A stretch of 48,824 bases of DNA from Mycoplasma sp. CAG:776. GTDB taxonomy: Bacteria; Bacillota_I; Bacilli_A; RF39; UBA660. Position numbers and translations under genes: made by a program. A model generated the notes under the pieces. The model made no database searches. It saw only the letters and a program-made list of their open reading frames with translations, and was not told where the DNA came from. Below are positions 34,665-43,882 of the stretch, in pieces. Location of the stretch: NCBI GenBank assembly GCA_000438195.1, contig FR903071.1:1-48824 (forward strand), given 5' to 3'. Position 1 is the stretch's first letter, and each line of letters opens with the position of its first letter.

Positions 34665-35355
34665 AGCGTTTTCTAACTAATTTATAAACGTCTTGATTAA
34701 TATCTTCTATTGTTCTAATTCGATCACTTTCTACACAATTTACAATATCATAATGATAAATATCAGCAAGTTCTAAATAAGCTCTTTCTCCTCTTTTTAA
34801 ATAATTTTCATCCATCTCTGTTTCATCTGGAAGTTCTCTTCTTTTTTTCTTTAATTCACAAGCTTGTTCATATGGCATATATAGTAATATTACTTGATCC
34901 GGTCTTGGAAGTTCCATCAGAGCATATTCTAAAGTATCTATTTTTTGATACATTTTAAGTCGTTCTTCTTTTGTTTCTAACATTCCACCTCGATGAGCCA
35001 TATTGCTTGTTACATACCTATCAACAATTAGAGTATAGCCCTCATTCAAATATTTTTCTATTATCGGTAAGTTATAGCGTCTATCAGCGGCATAGTAACA
35101 TAAAGCTGCTAAACTATCTACCTCTCCTCCCCCTTCCGGGAAGAAACCATGATTTTCTTTTAAATATTCATCACACATTTGAGGCTTTCCTAGTAAACAT
35201 GCTCCAACAATTCTACCTGATGGAGTACCATACATAGGAAATGATAAAGTTGCTACTTTTTCACCATCTTTTTTTAATTTTTCCACTAGTAATTTTGTTT
35301 GTGTTTCTTTTCCAGAACAATCCGTTCCCTCAATTATGATTAATTTCCCTTTCAT
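34663..35355 (-). CDS. tmk: Thymidylate kinase
   Basis: A 230-residue P-loop kinase phosphorylating dTMP to dTDP. Residues 5-20 contain the P-loop EGTDCSGKETQ. The dTMP-binding DRYVTSNMAHRG segment is near 115-127 and the central AALCYYAADR helix is present. It overlaps the end of thyX by 4 bp (ATGA), so synthesis of dTMP and its phosphorylation are coupled in one operon. Length is about 20 residues above the usual bacterial enzyme, as in the long subgroup. Regulation is through the upstream gene. Confidence 0.92.
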   Translation of the reverse strand: MKGKLIIIEGTDCSGKETQTKLLVEKLKKDGEKVATLSFPMYGTPSGRIVGACLLGKPQMCDEYLKENHGFFPEGGGEVDSLAALCYYAADRRYNLPIIEKYLNEGYTLIVDRYVTSNMAHRGGMLETKEERLKMYQKIDTLEYALMELPRPDQVILLYMPYEQACELKKKRRELPDETEMDENYLKRGERAYLELADIYHYDIVNCVESDRIRTIEDINQDVYKLVRKR

Positions 35356-36848
35356 TTTGCTCCCCTTTTAGTTAACCTTAATATTTTTCCACAAGATTCT
35401 TTTCCTTCTTTGCAAAATCCTTGTGTTTCACAAGTTGGACCTAAAATACTGTTAAAATACTCTGCATCTGGTAAAGATTTAATTTCATTATGAATTCCAT
35501 AAGCCATATTTCTCGTTTCCCATTGCGCTTTAGTACATTCTCGTAATTTCAAAATATGTTCAATTGTCTTTCCGTCCATATTTGTTATAACATTTACCAT
35601 ATTTCCTGATAATGTGAAATAAATTAAATCTTCTTCACACACTCCATAATCCTTTTTAAAATGTTCATACATTTTTATGTTTTGATTAAAAATTTCTGTA
35701 TAAAACTCTGGACATATGGCAGCTATTTTAGGCGGTATTTTATATTGCTTAAGGTCTATAATCGGAGCAAAATCAGGTACCATTATGTGATGTGTTCTAT
35801 GTCTTGTTAAATGAGTAAGTACTGCAAAAGATAGTGGAATTTGGAATTCAAAGTTTACTTGAGTTAACTCTAATTTATCAGATTCAAAAGCAATTTTTTG
35901 CATTAATTCCTTTTTAAAATCAGGATTTTGTTTTAATAATTCATATACTCTGCGTGTTTTCTCTTTATCAAACTGATATCTTCGCATAATTGATGACATC
36001 AAAATTGTATCATCTATATTAGTAGTGTGAGATAACAATTTTGGTTTATCTAAAATTTGATAGGTTTTATCTGAAATCAATCCATTCAAATAAAGGTCTA
36101 CACTATCTTCTTCTTTTACAGATACCTTATCTATTTCACTAATAATATATGGAACTTTTTCTTTAGCTATTTCATATAGTCTTTCACCAAATTCCCTTAG
36201 TTCACTTATTTTGCTATATTTTGTTTTCGTATACTTTATAATCATATCTTTTAGAGTATGAGCATCTACTCCCATTATAATATTTGAATAATAACTATAA
36301 GGTAATATAAAACGAGCATCTTCTAAAGGAATTCCTTTTTCTACTAATTGTTCATATGCAGCGAATAAACTGCTTTCATGCTCTTGATATTCTTTTTTTA
36401 TATCTTCATTATTTTTTAATACATTTCCAGCTTTATCATGGAAATCAGGAATATAATATCCTACTTTACTGAAATCTACTTCTCTTCTCGATTTTATTGT
36501 AAAAGAAGATAACCTTTCAGCAATTATTGTCTGTTCAATTACTGGCGAAACATCTTTAATTGCAAAGACACAATAGTCATGATCAGTAATGGAATCATGT
36601 CCCATCGTTACTACTCTTCTAATAAAAGATAAATTTTGCTCGATTGTTTTATTTTCTGATAATCCTAAAACGTCAAATACTGTTCCTGGGTTCCTTGATA
36701 ATCTTCCGGCTGTAGAGACAACTTCAATTCTTCTTTCTAATTCATTTTTTCTTAATACTTCTACTAATTCTTCTAAATTTTCTACTTTCCCTTTTAATTC
36801 TTCCTTTAGTTTAGCATAATCTAATGCTCCAATTAACTCTATTTCCAT
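35352..36848 (-). CDS. thyX: FAD-dependent thymidylate synthase, tandem ThyX-like protein
   Basis: A 498-residue protein, about twice the length of a classical ThyX. The N-terminal half carries MGHDSITDH and ERLSSFTIKSRRE (111-123), matching the Ser and Arg part of the ThyX signature but with AER in place of RHR. The C-terminal half carries THLTRHRTHH, an RHR without the following serines, and the family-like CTKAQWETRN. The Cys-rich tail (GPTCETQGFCKEGKESCGK) is also notable. It makes dTMP from dUMP using FADH2. The tmk gene follows with a 4-bp overlap. GGAGG precedes the ATG. Confidence 0.82.
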   Translation of the reverse strand: MEIELIGALDYAKLKEELKGKVENLEELVEVLRKNELERRIEVVSTAGRLSRNPGTVFDVLGLSENKTIEQNLSFIRRVVTMGHDSITDHDYCVFAIKDVSPVIEQTIIAERLSSFTIKSRREVDFSKVGYYIPDFHDKAGNVLKNNEDIKKEYQEHESSLFAAYEQLVEKGIPLEDARFILPYSYYSNIIMGVDAHTLKDMIIKYTKTKYSKISELREFGERLYEIAKEKVPYIISEIDKVSVKEEDSVDLYLNGLISDKTYQILDKPKLLSHTTNIDDTILMSSIMRRYQFDKEKTRRVYELLKQNPDFKKELMQKIAFESDKLELTQVNFEFQIPLSFAVLTHLTRHRTHHIMVPDFAPIIDLKQYKIPPKIAAICPEFYTEIFNQNIKMYEHFKKDYGVCEEDLIYFTLSGNMVNVITNMDGKTIEHILKLRECTKAQWETRNMAYGIHNEIKSLPDAEYFNSILGPTCETQGFCKEGKESCGKILRLTKRGAK

Positions 36849-36874
36849 ATTATTTCCTCCGTTTTAATTATAAC

Positions 36875-36902
36875 AAAAAGATATAGGACATTCTATATCT
36901 TT
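36875..36902 (-). terminator. Terminator of the PHP phosphoesterase gene
   Basis: AAAGATATAG (36877-36886) pairs perfectly with CTATATCTTT (36893-36902) around a 6-base loop, with a short T run on the minus strand. Confidence 0.7.
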
Positions 36903-36917
36903 AGACATAATTAGACA

Positions 36918-37784
36918 TTATTTTATTCTTTTTAAAACTGTCACTTCATTTAAAGTAGCTTCTGTATCAATATTCTTACGATGTTCTAAGTGCGGGCCGT
37001 GAAAATCACTTCCTGCACTTATTAAAAGATTATTTCTTAATGCAAAATCCATATATTTTATTCTATTTTCTTTATTAATAGATGGATGAAAACATTCTAG
37101 TCCATCCAAATTATAGTTTTTAAATAAAAACTCTAAAAATTCTTGCTTTTTTGGTATAGCCTGATATTCATCTATATGGGCTAGTAAAACGACTCCACCA
37201 CATTCATGTGCAACCTCTATCACTTCGTTTAAAGATGGAAATGCTTTTTTATTATCTATATAAAAGGGACTATTAATATTTTGAAATTCATGACGATAAA
37301 AATATAAATGGTCCGTTAAAATTCTTTCGGAAACAATTTTTTTATTTTCATCTAAACAAGCTCCTATCGCTTCTTGGAATTTCATATTACAGTAATAACC
37401 ATTTTCTAAGTTTCGTTTTGGTTCTATATACTTTAACCCCATATTTTGAGCAATTTCCAATAATTTTTGATAGGCAGTTTCATGAAAATGCCAAAACATT
37501 CTTCTGGTATTGTCTATATAATTTTTTAAACTATCTAAATCATAGTTGTATATTAAAACTTCAATTAGATAATCATTTACTATTGTTTGAACTTCTACTC
37601 CTCGTATCATTTTTCCATTAAATTTTTTCTGATACTCTTTTTGCTCAAACTCTATATGAGCATCTACACTATTATGGTCTGTAATAGATGCATAATTAAT
37701 TTTCTTTGCATTTAAAATATCTATTAGTTCTAAAACAGAATACTTACCATCAGAATAGGTTGTATGCATATGCAAATCTATCAT
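36918..37784 (-). CDS. PHP-domain phosphoesterase
   Basis: A 288-residue protein of the polymerase-and-histidinol-phosphatase superfamily. The metal-site motifs are present in order: DLHMHTTYSDG (3-13), ITDHNSVD (36-43), GVEV, LLAHIDE and SAGSDFHGPH near the C-terminus. It resembles the YciV/RNase AM-type subgroup acting on nucleotide bisphosphates or short RNA, with an extra helical insertion in the middle. GGAGGG precedes the ATG. It is a single gene with its own terminator. The substrate is inferred only at superfamily level. Confidence 0.85.
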   Translation of the reverse strand: MIDLHMHTTYSDGKYSVLELIDILNAKKINYASITDHNSVDAHIEFEQKEYQKKFNGKMIRGVEVQTIVNDYLIEVLIYNYDLDSLKNYIDNTRRMFWHFHETAYQKLLEIAQNMGLKYIEPKRNLENGYYCNMKFQEAIGACLDENKKIVSERILTDHLYFYRHEFQNINSPFYIDNKKAFPSLNEVIEVAHECGGVVLLAHIDEYQAIPKKQEFLEFLFKNYNLDGLECFHPSINKENRIKYMDFALRNNLLISAGSDFHGPHLEHRKNIDTEATLNEVTVLKRIK

Positions 37785-37816
37785 TCAAATACCCTCCTTC
37801 TTATTTTTTATTATAA

Positions 37817-37839
37817 CAAAAAAATAGCTATCAAGCTAT
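37817..37839 (-). terminator. Terminator of clpC
   Basis: ATAGCT (37824-37829) pairs with AGCTAT (37834-37839) around a 4-base loop, followed on the minus strand by seven T. A TATAAT immediately after it may serve the PHP gene. Confidence 0.65.
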
Positions 37840-37843
37840 CTTT

Positions 37844-39982
37844 TTAATTTTCGATTTTTAACTTGTACTTATCAATTATTTTATTTAAATAACGAAAGCC
37901 ATATTTCTCATATGATGTATCTTTTAATAATTCTTCGTAATCTAGATTTTCATCTTTTATTTTTTCTTTTAAATAGCTTAGTGCTTGTTCCTTATTTAGA
38001 ACACTAAATATTATTATATCATCGAATCTTCCTAAAAATTCTTCACTAAAGTATTCGGTTAAATTTTCTTTTTTAGTATCTAGAAAACCAACATTATTAT
38101 TTTTATAAGCGTTAGATGTCATCATAATTAAGGTATGAGAAAAATCTATTTCTTCACCATGGGCATCATGAATTGTTCCTTCATCCATAATTTGTAAAAA
38201 TAAATTCATAATACTTGGATGAGCTTTTTCTAGTTCGTCAACTAAAATAATCGAATATGGATTATATTTTACATCTTTAAATATGAAAGAATCATCATAT
38301 CCTATATATCCTCCGTGAGTTCCAATTAATTTACTTAAGGAAGTTGAATCTTTATATTCGCTCATATCTAGTCTAATTAGATGATTTTTGGTTATTTTAC
38401 TAATTAATTTAACACTTGATGTTTTGCCTACACCACTTGGACCAACTAATAATAATTTAGTAGGATGTTCTTTTTCATAAAATAAACTTAAATTTTCTAA
38501 TAATTTATTTAATGCTTCTTCTTCATATAGAATGTTTGCAAATAATTCCTTTTTTATTTTTTCAAGCATTTCTTTTTTATTGATAAATAAAGGAATATTA
38601 CTTTTATTTTCAATTACTTTTAAGATTTCTTCTTTTGTAATATTATCATTTTTACTTTCTTTTAATTTATTAATATTTTCCTCTAACTCACTTATTTTTA
38701 AACAAATATCTAGAGCTTTATCAAATTTATTTTCTAAAACACTTTTTTCTTTTAATTTGGTTAGCTCTTTTAATTTTCTTTCTAACTCTATTAATTCCTC
38801 TTTTTGAATATTTTTTCTTTTTATATGTGCACAAACACTATCTAGTAAATCAATTGTTTTATCAGGATTTTTCTTTTTAAATAAATATTTACTTGCTAAT
38901 GATACAATATCTTCAATATTTTCGTTAGTAATTTTAATATTATGATGAGTCTCATAGCTTTCTTTTAACCCTTTTATGATTTCTTTTGTTTCTTCTAATG
39001 TTGGTTCTTTTACTAAAATAGTTTCAAACCGTCTTTCTAAAGCTTTATCCTTTGCAATAAATTTCTCATATTCTTCGGTCGTTGTTGCTCCTATTACCTT
39101 TAAATCCCCTCTTGCTAAGTAAGGTTTTAAGATATCCCCAGCATTAATTGCTCCTTCTGCTCCTCCAGCATTTACCATGGTATGAACTTCATCTATAAAG
39201 AGAATAATATTTTTATTTTTAATAACTTCTTTAATAATTTTCGTTAATCGCTCTTCAAACTCACCACGATATTTCGTACCACTTACTAAATCACCCATTG
39301 GTAAATCGATAATTTTTTTATTTAATAAGGGAATTGGTACTTCTTTATTTTTAATTCTTCTAGCTAACTCTTCTACAATGGCGGTTTTTCCTACTCCAGC
39401 TGGACCTATTAAAAGAGGATTACTTTTCTTCTTACGTAATAAAACTTCTATTACACTATTAATTTCTTTATCTCTTCCAATTACTTCATCAAATTCATCA
39501 ACTTTATCATTTAATACTCTTCCAACATTCATGACTTCCAATTTTTCACTTTTGATATCTTGAGGTTTTATTTTTAATTCATCATATAAATCATCTAAAT
39601 TGATATCCATTCCAATCATAATACGAATAGCAATTCCTTCTCCTTCATCTAATAGTGCTACTAACAAATGACTTTCTGTTACAATTCCTTTATTGTTTTC
39701 TTTCGCATCACTTAAAGCATTGGATAATATTCTTTTTAGTAGAGGAGTATATAAATTTACATCAATATTTTTTTTAGGTATTCCAACAATATCAATTAAT
39801 TCTTGTCTAAATCTTTTATATGTTAGTCCTAAATCCTCTAAACGTTCTTTTATTTCACTATTATTTTTTAATATTGCTAATAATAAGTGTTCACTTCCTA
39901 CATAGGGATGCGATAATAGATTTCTTTCTTCCTCTGCATCTTTTAAAATTTTACTTCCTATAAATCCAAAGTTATTAAACAT
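37844..39982 (-). CDS. clpC: ClpC-type AAA+ unfoldase of the ClpCP protease
   Basis: A 712-residue Hsp100 ATPase. An N-terminal Clp repeat domain (1-140) is followed by a first AAA+ domain with GPAGVGKT at 193-200 and Walker B LFIDE near 261. The middle region is short and helical (about 390-450) and the second AAA+ domain has GPSGVGKT at 514-521. VGF at 631-633 occupies the position of the ClpP-binding loop, so it should feed substrates to ClpP. It is shorter than the usual 810 residues because the middle region is reduced. I start at the ATG at 39982, six bases after GGAGG; an ATG six codons earlier precedes the ribosome site. Confidence 0.9.
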   Translation of the reverse strand: MFNNFGFIGSKILKDAEEERNLLSHPYVGSEHLLLAILKNNSEIKERLEDLGLTYKRFRQELIDIVGIPKKNIDVNLYTPLLKRILSNALSDAKENNKGIVTESHLLVALLDEGEGIAIRIMIGMDINLDDLYDELKIKPQDIKSEKLEVMNVGRVLNDKVDEFDEVIGRDKEINSVIEVLLRKKKSNPLLIGPAGVGKTAIVEELARRIKNKEVPIPLLNKKIIDLPMGDLVSGTKYRGEFEERLTKIIKEVIKNKNIILFIDEVHTMVNAGGAEGAINAGDILKPYLARGDLKVIGATTTEEYEKFIAKDKALERRFETILVKEPTLEETKEIIKGLKESYETHHNIKITNENIEDIVSLASKYLFKKKNPDKTIDLLDSVCAHIKRKNIQKEELIELERKLKELTKLKEKSVLENKFDKALDICLKISELEENINKLKESKNDNITKEEILKVIENKSNIPLFINKKEMLEKIKKELFANILYEEEALNKLLENLSLFYEKEHPTKLLLVGPSGVGKTSSVKLISKITKNHLIRLDMSEYKDSTSLSKLIGTHGGYIGYDDSFIFKDVKYNPYSIILVDELEKAHPSIMNLFLQIMDEGTIHDAHGEEIDFSHTLIMMTSNAYKNNNVGFLDTKKENLTEYFSEEFLGRFDDIIIFSVLNKEQALSYLKEKIKDENLDYEELLKDTSYEKYGFRYLNKIIDKYKLKIEN

Positions 39983-40015
39983 AAAGAGCCTCCAATTCAT
40001 TCTATTCTAATCATG

Positions 40016-40046
40016 TAAAAAAAAGACCAACTTTATTCAAGGTTGG
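40016..40046 (-). terminator. Terminator of the NUDIX-nucleotidyltransferase operon
   Basis: CCAAC (40027-40031) pairs with GTTGG (40042-40046) across a 10-base loop, and the minus strand continues into eight T. Ends the operon running from 43.8 kb. Confidence 0.65.
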
Positions 40047-40514
40047 CTAATTTTTATTAATAAAATGAAAAATAGATTGTTCTTCTAAATGTTTAAATAC
40101 AATGGCTGGTTCTACTTTTGATTTTTTTAATTCACTTTCTTCTATCCAATAAAATTTAGCTTTTTTCTTTTCTTCTAAATTTATGATGGAAGATTTTTTA
40201 TATGCTTCTGGATTTTTAAATTTTAATTCATGAATAATTAAAATTTCATGATAAGGACTATTTGTATATCTGGAAGTAAAAAAATTTTCTAATACTCCTA
40301 CTGTTCTTACATATTCGGTTTCTTCTTTTGTTTCTTCTAGTATTTCCCTTTGTAAAGCTGTAATACTATCTTCTCCTAATTTACATCTTCCTCCGATTAG
40401 TCCATAATAATCTACTTCTAAATTTTTTTCCACTAATATTTTATCTTGATATCTTATTATAGCTGCAACACGATAATTAAAAGTGTAGTTTTCTGTTTTA
40501 AAATTGATATCCAT
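40047..40514 (-). CDS. NUDIX hydrolase
   Basis: A 155-residue NUDIX-fold pyrophosphohydrolase. The NUDIX box is complete: GRCKLGEDSITALQREILEE gives GX5EX7REUXEE. It has the N-terminal RVAAIIRYQDKILV strand pair. The substrate, a nucleoside diphosphate linked to something else, cannot be told. It starts directly after the stop of the peptidase E-like gene with no gap and is the last of five overlapping genes; the first gene of the operon is also a NUDIX protein. Confidence 0.88.
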   Translation of the reverse strand: MDINFKTENYTFNYRVAAIIRYQDKILVEKNLEVDYYGLIGGRCKLGEDSITALQREILEETKEETEYVRTVGVLENFFTSRYTNSPYHEILIIHELKFKNPEAYKKSSIINLEEKKKAKFYWIEESELKKSKVEPAIVFKHLEEQSIFHFINKN

Positions 40515-41201
40515 TTATTTTTCCTTTCCTCCTAAAATTTTTTTTACATTTCCAATCGTTTTGGTTTGTAGATCTTCCCTATTTATGATCAGAGCTCCAT
40601 CATCAAAAATAGCATATATATTTTTATGATGTTCTGTAGCTATTTTTTCTAGCTTTCGCAAATAATTTGGTTGATTGGTACTGTGAACATCTAAATAAAA
40701 AGGATCTTTTAGAAGGCCAAAACCATCATAAAAAGCAAAATATTTATAATAATTATTTTTAGCAGTAATAAAATATCGTTCAAATTGTAAAACGGCACCA
40801 GCACTTTCACCAATAATTACACCTTTAAAATATTTTATATCATATAATAAATCAAATTTATGCACGATCTTATTAAATAACATTTCAGGGTTTCCACCAG
40901 GAAGAACTAAACAATCCACTTCTGTAAGTTTATTTTTTAATTTTTCTTTTGTATCTTGATATGGATTACTAATTATGATATTTTCTTTTTGAATACCTAA
41001 ATTTAATAGAGGTTCTATATATTTATTGTATTTTTTAGTTCCCTCTTTAAAATAATCATTTTGAAAACTTTCTTTCGTTAGTTCAATAGGAAATGCCCAT
41101 GGTAAAATAAGAACATGACTATGTTCATTTAAATACTTTTTTAAATCAGGAGTAACTAGTTTCATTCCTTGTTCTATCTTACTTAATAATACACTAATCA
41201 T
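40515..41201 (-). CDS. Peptidase E-like protein (family S51)
   Basis: A 228-residue protein of the PepE/S51 group with the class I glutamine amidotransferase-like fold. The nucleophile is Ser in GESAGA (about 130-135), after the LVLPGGNPEML strand-loop typical of the family; DVHSTNQ follows. PepE enzymes cleave Asp-X dipeptides; related proteins act on cyanophycin or isoaspartyl bonds. It overlaps the upstream 355-residue gene by 8 bp. Its place inside a NUDIX-nucleotidyltransferase operon suggests it acts on a peptide-nucleotide compound rather than as a general peptidase; that is inference. Confidence 0.82.
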   Translation of the reverse strand: MISVLLSKIEQGMKLVTPDLKKYLNEHSHVLILPWAFPIELTKESFQNDYFKEGTKKYNKYIEPLLNLGIQKENIIISNPYQDTKEKLKNKLTEVDCLVLPGGNPEMLFNKIVHKFDLLYDIKYFKGVIIGESAGAVLQFERYFITAKNNYYKYFAFYDGFGLLKDPFYLDVHSTNQPNYLRKLEKIATEHHKNIYAIFDDGALIINREDLQTKTIGNVKKILGGKEK

Positions 41202-42261
41202 TTAAACCTCTTTTCAACTGTCTTACTTGCTCTTGCATATTAAATCTTCTTAAAGCAAAAACAACATCTTCTTCCAATCCTCGTTTTTCTGTTCGTTCTT
41301 CTTTTAAATTATATAACATTCTTCTTTTCTTTTCTAGAGATAATTTTTCTAAATATTTAAAGATTGAATCTTCATATTCTTTTTCTTTTCGCATCCATTT
41401 TATATTTAATAAAATTCCTAACTTTTTATTTAATTGTTCTTCTTCATTAGAAGCCACTGATGATAGAACATTTAAGCCTGTTAGAAAAGGAGTTCCAATT
41501 AATAAAGTTTGAGCGGTAGGTTTTATCATTTTTTCCATTAATCCTACTAAGTATAATTGATATAATTCTCGATTTCCACATATCACAATTTTTTCTTCTT
41601 CTTGAAATAATAATAAGTATAAACTCCATAAAAAATCAATATCAATATTATAATCTTGGAAGTGGTACTTAAAAGGCAACCCCGTATTTCGTTTTCTGGT
41701 AATTACTTGATAACTATCTTTAAACATTTTACTGAAAGTCTTGGCATCCTTATTTAGAAATTCTGGAATAAATCTTTGCTCTTTATTTTTAATTTTAGCA
41801 TAATTCAATACTAAAGCTTGTTCTTCTTTTAAAATACATTTTTCATGACAAACTGGACAATACATTCCATCTTCTTTTAACATGAATTGCCTCTTTTCAG
41901 GATTTAAGGTAGCAACTTTGGATTCTTCAATATCTATAACTCCACAAGGGCAGCTATAACTTCTTACAATTCTTTCTTCCACAAATCCTTTTTTTATACA
42001 ATCTTCAAAAATGGCAAATAAAGCTTGTTTATGTTCTTCATCAATCCAGATTTCACCCTTCATGTCTAAATTGTGATAAGTTTCCAAATATTTTTTTAAA
42101 TCATCTTTACGATCATGGTAAGAATCTAAATGATTTAAGGCTAAATAAAAGTTAGCGCCTACTATATTTGCTATTGCATCACCAATTGCTGGAACTGTGA
42201 ATCTTCCTAATTCTTTATACTTCCTTGGAGATAAAGGTATTGTAATCACTGCTCTATTCAT
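41194..42261 (-). CDS. Zinc-ribbon protein with faint class I aminoacyl-tRNA synthetase resemblance
   Basis: A 355-residue protein that I cannot place firmly. An N-terminal GRFTVPAIGDAIANIVGANF with a downstream NHLDSYHDRKDD is loosely like the start of a class I synthetase catalytic fold. A zinc ribbon with CPCG (near 106-109) and CPVCHEKC (near 137-144) is inserted after it, as in several class I synthetases. No clear HIGH or KMSKS is present, and there is no obvious anticodon-binding domain. The C-terminus is basic and helical. It overlaps its neighbours by 8 bp on both sides, so it is an integral part of the five-gene operon. Confidence 0.45.
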   Translation of the reverse strand: MNRAVITIPLSPRKYKELGRFTVPAIGDAIANIVGANFYLALNHLDSYHDRKDDLKKYLETYHNLDMKGEIWIDEEHKQALFAIFEDCIKKGFVEERIVRSYSCPCGVIDIEESKVATLNPEKRQFMLKEDGMYCPVCHEKCILKEEQALVLNYAKIKNKEQRFIPEFLNKDAKTFSKMFKDSYQVITRKRNTGLPFKYHFQDYNIDIDFLWSLYLLLFQEEEKIVICGNRELYQLYLVGLMEKMIKPTAQTLLIGTPFLTGLNVLSSVASNEEEQLNKKLGILLNIKWMRKEKEYEDSIFKYLEKLSLEKKRRMLYNLKEERTEKRGLEEDVVFALRRFNMQEQVRQLKRGLND

Positions 42262-43390
42262 TTATTTTACACCTCATTCTATTTAATATCTCCTTTAATA
42301 ATTCTTTTATTTTTTGATATCCTTCTTCTAATTCTTTCGTAATATAGTTTTGTAAATCATTATTATTATGGATACTAAAAACCTCTTTTCTTTCTTTTAA
42401 TATATATGCTAAATCCTCTATTAAATTTAAATAACGATATATTTCTTCAAATTCTTTTAAGGATATAATTTGAAGAAATTTGTTATTATTTAGAAAATTA
42501 AGTAGATTAAAATTAGGGATATTCTCTCCCGTTAAAATCAAATAATTTCTTACAATTTCTAATGTATTATAAATATTATAGTATGTATTTGTTTGATATT
42601 TTCTTTTAACATTTATTTCTGTTTCTTGCTCTAAATTATTTAATAAAATTTTGATTTGTTTTTCTATCTTCTCTTTACTTATCTTTTTCTTTTCATAATT
42701 TAATAATTTTTTATATTTGCTATTCCATTTTGATTCATTCTTTATTACTAAAAAATTATGGGCCCATTCTCTATTTTGACAATTTATTTCTTTTCTTAGA
42801 TATTTATAAAATGAATTTATATTTTTGGAGTTGAGATAGTTTAAATAAAAACGTTTTTTGGTAGTTGCTTCAAATTCATAAGAATCTATCCAATCTTTAT
42901 TTTTTAATATTATTTTTAAGGAATTATTAGAAGATTGTTTTTTTATTTTTTCAATATTTTTTCTATTTAATTTAGTTGTAATTACTGCATGAATACGACT
43001 TCTTTTTATATTAGTAAGCTTAGAAATGATATAAATATATAACTCTTCTTCAATTTCTAATTTCTTTTTTAAACGGTTTTTATATATAAAGTGCAAATCT
43101 AAATCACTATTAAAACGATTGGTTCCTCTTGCATAACTTCCCGTTAATAATACAATTACTTTTTCTTCTTCAAATATTTTAAATTCTTTTAAAACTTCCT
43201 TTAATAGAGATATGATTCTTTCTTTATCTTGAGTAATTGTTTCTATCTTTTTTTCAAAGCAGAAAAAATTTTCTTTTGGCTTTATTGATAAAGGTTTATA
43301 TTTTTTTAATATATATTGAATTCTATTTCTTTGTTCATCATTTAATTCAATTGTAATTGTATCTTGAGTTATTAAGTTTTTATGCTTCAT
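42254..43390 (-). CDS. Nucleotidyltransferase-fold protein with helical C-terminal domain
   Basis: A 378-residue protein. An MNT-type nucleotidyltransferase core is seen: LLTGSYARGTNRFNSDLDLH (about 81-100) gives GSx10DxD with the metal-binding Asp pair, and a later strand HAVITTK may supply the third acid position weakly. The N-terminal about 70 residues and the C-terminal 230 Lys/Asn-rich helical residues are not recognised. Such enzymes transfer a nucleotide to a protein, RNA or small molecule. It overlaps the NUDIX gene before it by 11 bp and the next gene by 8 bp. Confidence 0.75.
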   Translation of the reverse strand: MKHKNLITQDTITIELNDEQRNRIQYILKKYKPLSIKPKENFFCFEKKIETITQDKERIISLLKEVLKEFKIFEEEKVIVLLTGSYARGTNRFNSDLDLHFIYKNRLKKKLEIEEELYIYIISKLTNIKRSRIHAVITTKLNRKNIEKIKKQSSNNSLKIILKNKDWIDSYEFEATTKKRFYLNYLNSKNINSFYKYLRKEINCQNREWAHNFLVIKNESKWNSKYKKLLNYEKKKISKEKIEKQIKILLNNLEQETEINVKRKYQTNTYYNIYNTLEIVRNYLILTGENIPNFNLLNFLNNNKFLQIISLKEFEEIYRYLNLIEDLAYILKERKEVFSIHNNNDLQNYITKELEEGYQKIKELLKEILNRMRCKINE

Positions 43391-43796
43391 TGGTAGTTAA
43401 AATTTCCTTTAAGGAATTTGGATAAATTTTTATATCTTTTCTTTCTTTTAAATCTATCCATTCTACTTTTTCTAGCCCTTCTATCGTTTGCGTTAATTTT
43501 AATTTATTATTTAGTTTACTTCGGAAAATAAAAAAATATTCATGTCTAAAAAATTTATTTGTATAAAAGTTTTCAAGGAAAGTATAATACTCTGGTTCTA
43601 TATCAAGGGCTAATTCTTCTTTTATTTCACGTTTTATACTTTCTTCCAAAAATTCCCCAAATTTTACATGGCCGCCTGGTAAAACATAATAATTATTGGA
43701 ATCTTTTTTTAACAAAAGAATTTCATTTTTATATTGTAAAATTAAACCTACTCGAACACTTAATTTATTATTTCCTTTTATAAATGCTAAATCCAC
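43380..43796 (-). CDS. NUDIX hydrolase, first gene of the overlapping operon
   Basis: A 138-residue NUDIX protein with the box GGHVKFGEFLEESIKREIKE followed by EL; the REIKEE core and preceding G and E are intact. It starts at GTG (43796) with GGAGG eight bases upstream. The 3' end overlaps the nucleotidyltransferase gene by 11 bp. Two NUDIX enzymes flanking a nucleotidyltransferase, a synthetase-like protein and a peptidase E-like protein point to metabolism or disposal of a nucleotide-linked compound. Substrate unknown. Confidence 0.88.
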   Translation of the reverse strand: MDLAFIKGNNKLSVRVGLILQYKNEILLLKKDSNNYYVLPGGHVKFGEFLEESIKREIKEELALDIEPEYYTFLENFYTNKFFRHEYFFIFRSKLNNKLKLTQTIEGLEKVEWIDLKERKDIKIYPNSLKEILTTNEA

Positions 43797-43851
43797 TTTA
43801 TATTCCTCCGTTCTACGTATTATATCATTTCTTTTTTTCCTTGTAAATTAA

Positions 43852-43882
43852 AAGAAATCATCTTATTTATTGGTGATTTCTT
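43852..43882 (-). terminator. Probable terminator of pyk
   Basis: AAGAAATCA (43852-43860) pairs with TGATTTCTT (43874-43882) across a 13-base loop containing the pyk stop codon; a short T run follows on the minus strand. Confidence 0.55.
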
